This document shows, one piece after another, positions 21,827 through 23,424 of a stretch of 23,424 nt of DNA. A program made the translations under genes and the position numbers. Every line of letters begins with the position of its first letter. Within the stretch, counting starts at the first letter, position 1. Origin of the DNA: Oscillibacter sp. (GTDB taxonomy: Bacteria; Bacillota; Clostridia; Oscillospirales; Oscillospiraceae); assembly GCA_003522105.1 (NCBI GenBank), contig DPGF01000095.1, positions 1 through 23,424 on the forward strand, written 5' to 3'. The notes under the pieces are model-generated. The model did no database searches. It was not told where the DNA came from and saw only the letters and a list, made by a program, of their open reading frames with translations.

Positions 21827-23086
21827 TTAGCCGAACAGGGACATCAGGACGCCTGCGGCAATCGCGGAACCGATAACACCGGCAACGTTCGGGCCCATGG
21901 CGTGCATGAGCAGGAAGTTGGCGGGGTTCTCCTTCTGACCGACGACCTGGGAAACACGTGCGGCCATGGGGACGGCGGAAACGCCGGCGGAACCGATCAG
22001 CGGGTTGATCTTTTCCTTCAGGAACAGGTTCATGAGCTTGGCCAGCAGCACGCCGCCCGCGGTACCGAAACCGAAGGCAACGATACCCATTGCCATGATC
22101 TCAAGGGTCTGAACGGAAAGGAAGGTGGTGGCGGTGGCCGTCGCACCGACGGTGAAGCCGAGGAAGATGGTGACGATGTTCATCAGCTCGTTGCCGGCGG
22201 TCTTCTGCAGACGATCCACAACACCGGACTCCTTGAAGAGGTTACCGAGCATCAGGCACGCGATCAGAGGAGCGGCAGAGGGAACGAGCAGCGCCACGAA
22301 CACGGTGATCATGATGGGGAAGATGATCTTCTCGCGCTTGCTGACCTGACGCAGCGGACGCATCACGATCTTACGCTCTTCCTTGGTGGTCAGCGCCTTC
22401 ATGATGGGAGGCTGAATGACCGGAACGAGCGCCATGTAGGAGTAAGCGGCAACGGCGATGGGGCCAAGCAGCTCCGGCGCGAGGCGGGAGGTGACGAAGA
22501 TCGCGGTCGGGCCGTCAGCGCCGCCGATGATACCGATGGACGCAGACTGCTGATTGGTAAAGCCCATGAACTGGGTGCCGACATAGGTCATGAAGATACC
22601 GAGCTGGGCGGCAGCACCGAGCAGCAGGGACTTGGGGTTCGCGATCAGGGGGCCAAAGTCAGTCATCGTACCGACGCCCATAAAGATCAGGCAGGGGTAG
22701 ATGCCGAGCTTGACGCCAAGGTACAGCACGTCGAGCAGGCCGAGGCTAACGGTGCTGCCGACTGCCCACGGGGCAAGCACCGCATCGGCTACACCGGCTT
22801 CCGACATCTCTGTCAGAAATTCCTGTGTGATGGGCGCTCCTCCGAAGAGATCCCAGTGGACGTGTCCTCCGGCGAACAGGATCTCGTGGAACATGTCCGC
22901 ACCGGGAAGGTTGGTGCACAGCATACCAAACGCGATGGGCAGCAGCAGCAGCGGCTCAAAGCCCTTCACAATAGCCAGATACAGCAGGACAAAGGAAATG
23001 GCAATCATAATGAGGCATTTCCAGTTGCCCTCCTGACCGAACATATAGAAGCCGGTCTGCTGCGCGAAATTGATAATAGCAGCCAT
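21827..23086 (-). CDS. Sodium-pump decarboxylase, membrane beta subunit (GcdB/OadB/MmdB family)
   Basis: This 419-residue polytopic protein is the carboxybiotin decarboxylase and Na+ channel subunit of a biotin-dependent decarboxylase. It takes CO2 from carboxybiotin and exports Na+. The hallmark IGGADGPTAIF carries Asp191, equivalent to the key Asp203 of Klebsiella OadB. GSAGVSAVPMAARVSQ near residues 365-378 is the conserved serine/arginine region of the pore. GIYPCLIFMGVGTMTDFGPLIANP is another family signature. The loop at about residues 62-115 seems longer than in OadB. The start at 23086 has a modest AAAGGA upstream. The biotin carrier gene precedes it by 47 bases. Family members act on oxaloacetate, methylmalonyl-CoA or glutaconyl-CoA; the alpha subunit is outside the window, so the substrate is open. 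Confidence 0.95.
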   Translation of the reverse strand: MAAIINFAQQTGFYMFGQEGNWKCLIMIAISFVLLYLAIVKGFEPLLLLPIAFGMLCTNLPGADMFHEILFAGGHVHWDLFGGAPITQEFLTEMSEAGVADAVLAPWAVGSTVSLGLLDVLYLGVKLGIYPCLIFMGVGTMTDFGPLIANPKSLLLGAAAQLGIFMTYVGTQFMGFTNQQSASIGIIGGADGPTAIFVTSRLAPELLGPIAVAAYSYMALVPVIQPPIMKALTTKEERKIVMRPLRQVSKREKIIFPIMITVFVALLVPSAAPLIACLMLGNLFKESGVVDRLQKTAGNELMNIVTIFLGFTVGATATATTFLSVQTLEIMAMGIVAFGFGTAGGVLLAKLMNLFLKEKINPLIGSAGVSAVPMAARVSQVVGQKENPANFLLMHAMGPNVAGVIGSAIAAGVLMSLFG

Positions 23087-23133
23087 TTATGTTTCTTTTC
23101 CTTTCACAGTTAATTCGGGGAAGTTGCTGTAGC

Positions 23134-23424
23134 TTAGCCGATGACGCAGAGAACGTCGCCGGGGTTGACAGCAGCGCCCTTGGCAACTGCGACGGAGGAA
23201 ATGGTACCAGCGCAGGGAGCGAAGATCTCGTTCTCCATCTTCATGGCCTCGAGGATGAAGAGGAGATCGCCCTCCTTGACGGCCTGACCGGCGGCAACCT
23301 TCACATCGAGGATGGTGCCGGGCATGGGGCTGGAAACGGTGCCGGCGCCAGCAGGAGCAGCAGCCTTGGGGGCAGCAGCGGGAGCGGGAGCAGCGGCAGG
23401 AGCAGCAGCGGGAGCGGGAGCAGC
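23134..23424 (-). CDS. Biotin carboxyl carrier subunit of the decarboxylase, 5' end cut by window edge
   Basis: The last 96 residues of a biotin carrier are visible. An Ala/Pro-rich flexible linker (about 30 residues, AAPAPAAAPAAAPAP...) leads into a biotinyl domain starting near SPMPGTILDVKV. The biotinylation site is EAMKMENEI, where the lysine between two methionines carries biotin, and the fold ends with NPGDVLCVIG. This is the same layout as the gamma/delta carrier subunits of glutaconyl-CoA and methylmalonyl-CoA decarboxylases, whose swinging arm moves carboxybiotin from the alpha subunit to the membrane beta subunit. The internal ATG at 23325 is not the start because the linker frame is open to the edge. 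It is followed by the beta subunit gene in the same direction. Confidence 0.95.
   Translation of the reverse strand, partial: AAPAPAAAPAAAPAPAAAPKAAAPAGAGTVSSPMPGTILDVKVAAGQAVKEGDLLFILEAMKMENEIFAPCAGTISSVAVAKGAAVNPGDVLCVIG
23372..23424. repeat. 23-bp direct repeat, period 30, in the biotin carrier linker
   Basis: A 23-base unit (GCAGCAGCGGGAGCGGGAG and four more bases) occurs at 23372-23394 and again without change at 23402-23424. It encodes the Ala/Pro linker in steps of ten residues. Repeats of this kind can change copy number and alter the linker length. Confidence 0.85.

Noticed and set aside
1..23424. CRISPR array, tRNA, rRNA, transposase or phage attachment site
   Set aside because: No regularly spaced repeats, tRNA-like cloverleaf, rRNA-like sequence, transposase motif or attachment repeat was seen on either strand.

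Overview
The window looks like chromosomal DNA from an anaerobic, high-G+C member of the Clostridia, most plausibly Oscillospiraceae (relatives of Flavonifractor, Oscillibacter or Intestinimonas). This is an inference from four things: Firmicutes-style ribosome binding sites (GGAGG/AAGGA) with some TTG starts, a BmpA/NupOP nucleoside importer, a 3H-domain (NiaR-type) regulator, and a sodium-pump decarboxylase beta subunit next to an Ala/Pro-rich biotin carrier. No rRNA, tRNA, CRISPR array, insertion sequence or phage gene was recognised.

Layout. Positions 1-9741 are read on the minus strand. In order of transcription they hold an M18 aminopeptidase; a nucleoside-salvage operon (deoC, deoD, a uridine-kinase-like gene); a 3H-domain niacin-type repressor; an orphan PTS-EIIC-like membrane protein; and a nucleoside ABC importer (BmpA lipoprotein, NupO-like double ATPase, NupP-like permease running off the left edge). 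Positions 10024-21656 are read on the plus strand: an MFS transporter, an M3 oligoendopeptidase translationally coupled to a small four-helix membrane protein, then a five-gene oligopeptide ABC system (binding lipoprotein, two permeases, two ATPases) that ends in a coupled 99-residue single-helix protein. Two back-to-back hairpin terminators separate this from a minus-strand pair at the right edge: the membrane beta subunit of a biotin-dependent decarboxylase and its biotin carrier, cut by the window edge. No gene-free stretch exceeds 300 bases. The longest (9742-10023) is the divergent promoter region between the M18 peptidase and the MFS gene.

How the genes fit together. Purine and deoxy nucleosides brought in by BmpA-NupOP can be split by DeoD, the deoxyribose phosphate degraded by DeoC, and pyrimidine nucleosides phosphorylated by the kinase. 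The plus-strand half is a peptide-acquisition block with peptidases nearby. The decarboxylase pair would couple decarboxylation of an acyl-CoA or oxoacid to sodium export.

Points that most deserve a second look: (1) the EIIC-like gene sits beside a NiaR-type repressor and has a perfect-looking promoter whose -10 box lies in one arm of a 45-bp nested palindrome, making it a candidate niacin (NAD precursor) transporter; (2) the OppC-type permease carries about 240 extra extracytoplasmic residues with an internal repeat, paired with an oversized binding protein; (3) several promoters or leaders are built into terminator-like hairpins.
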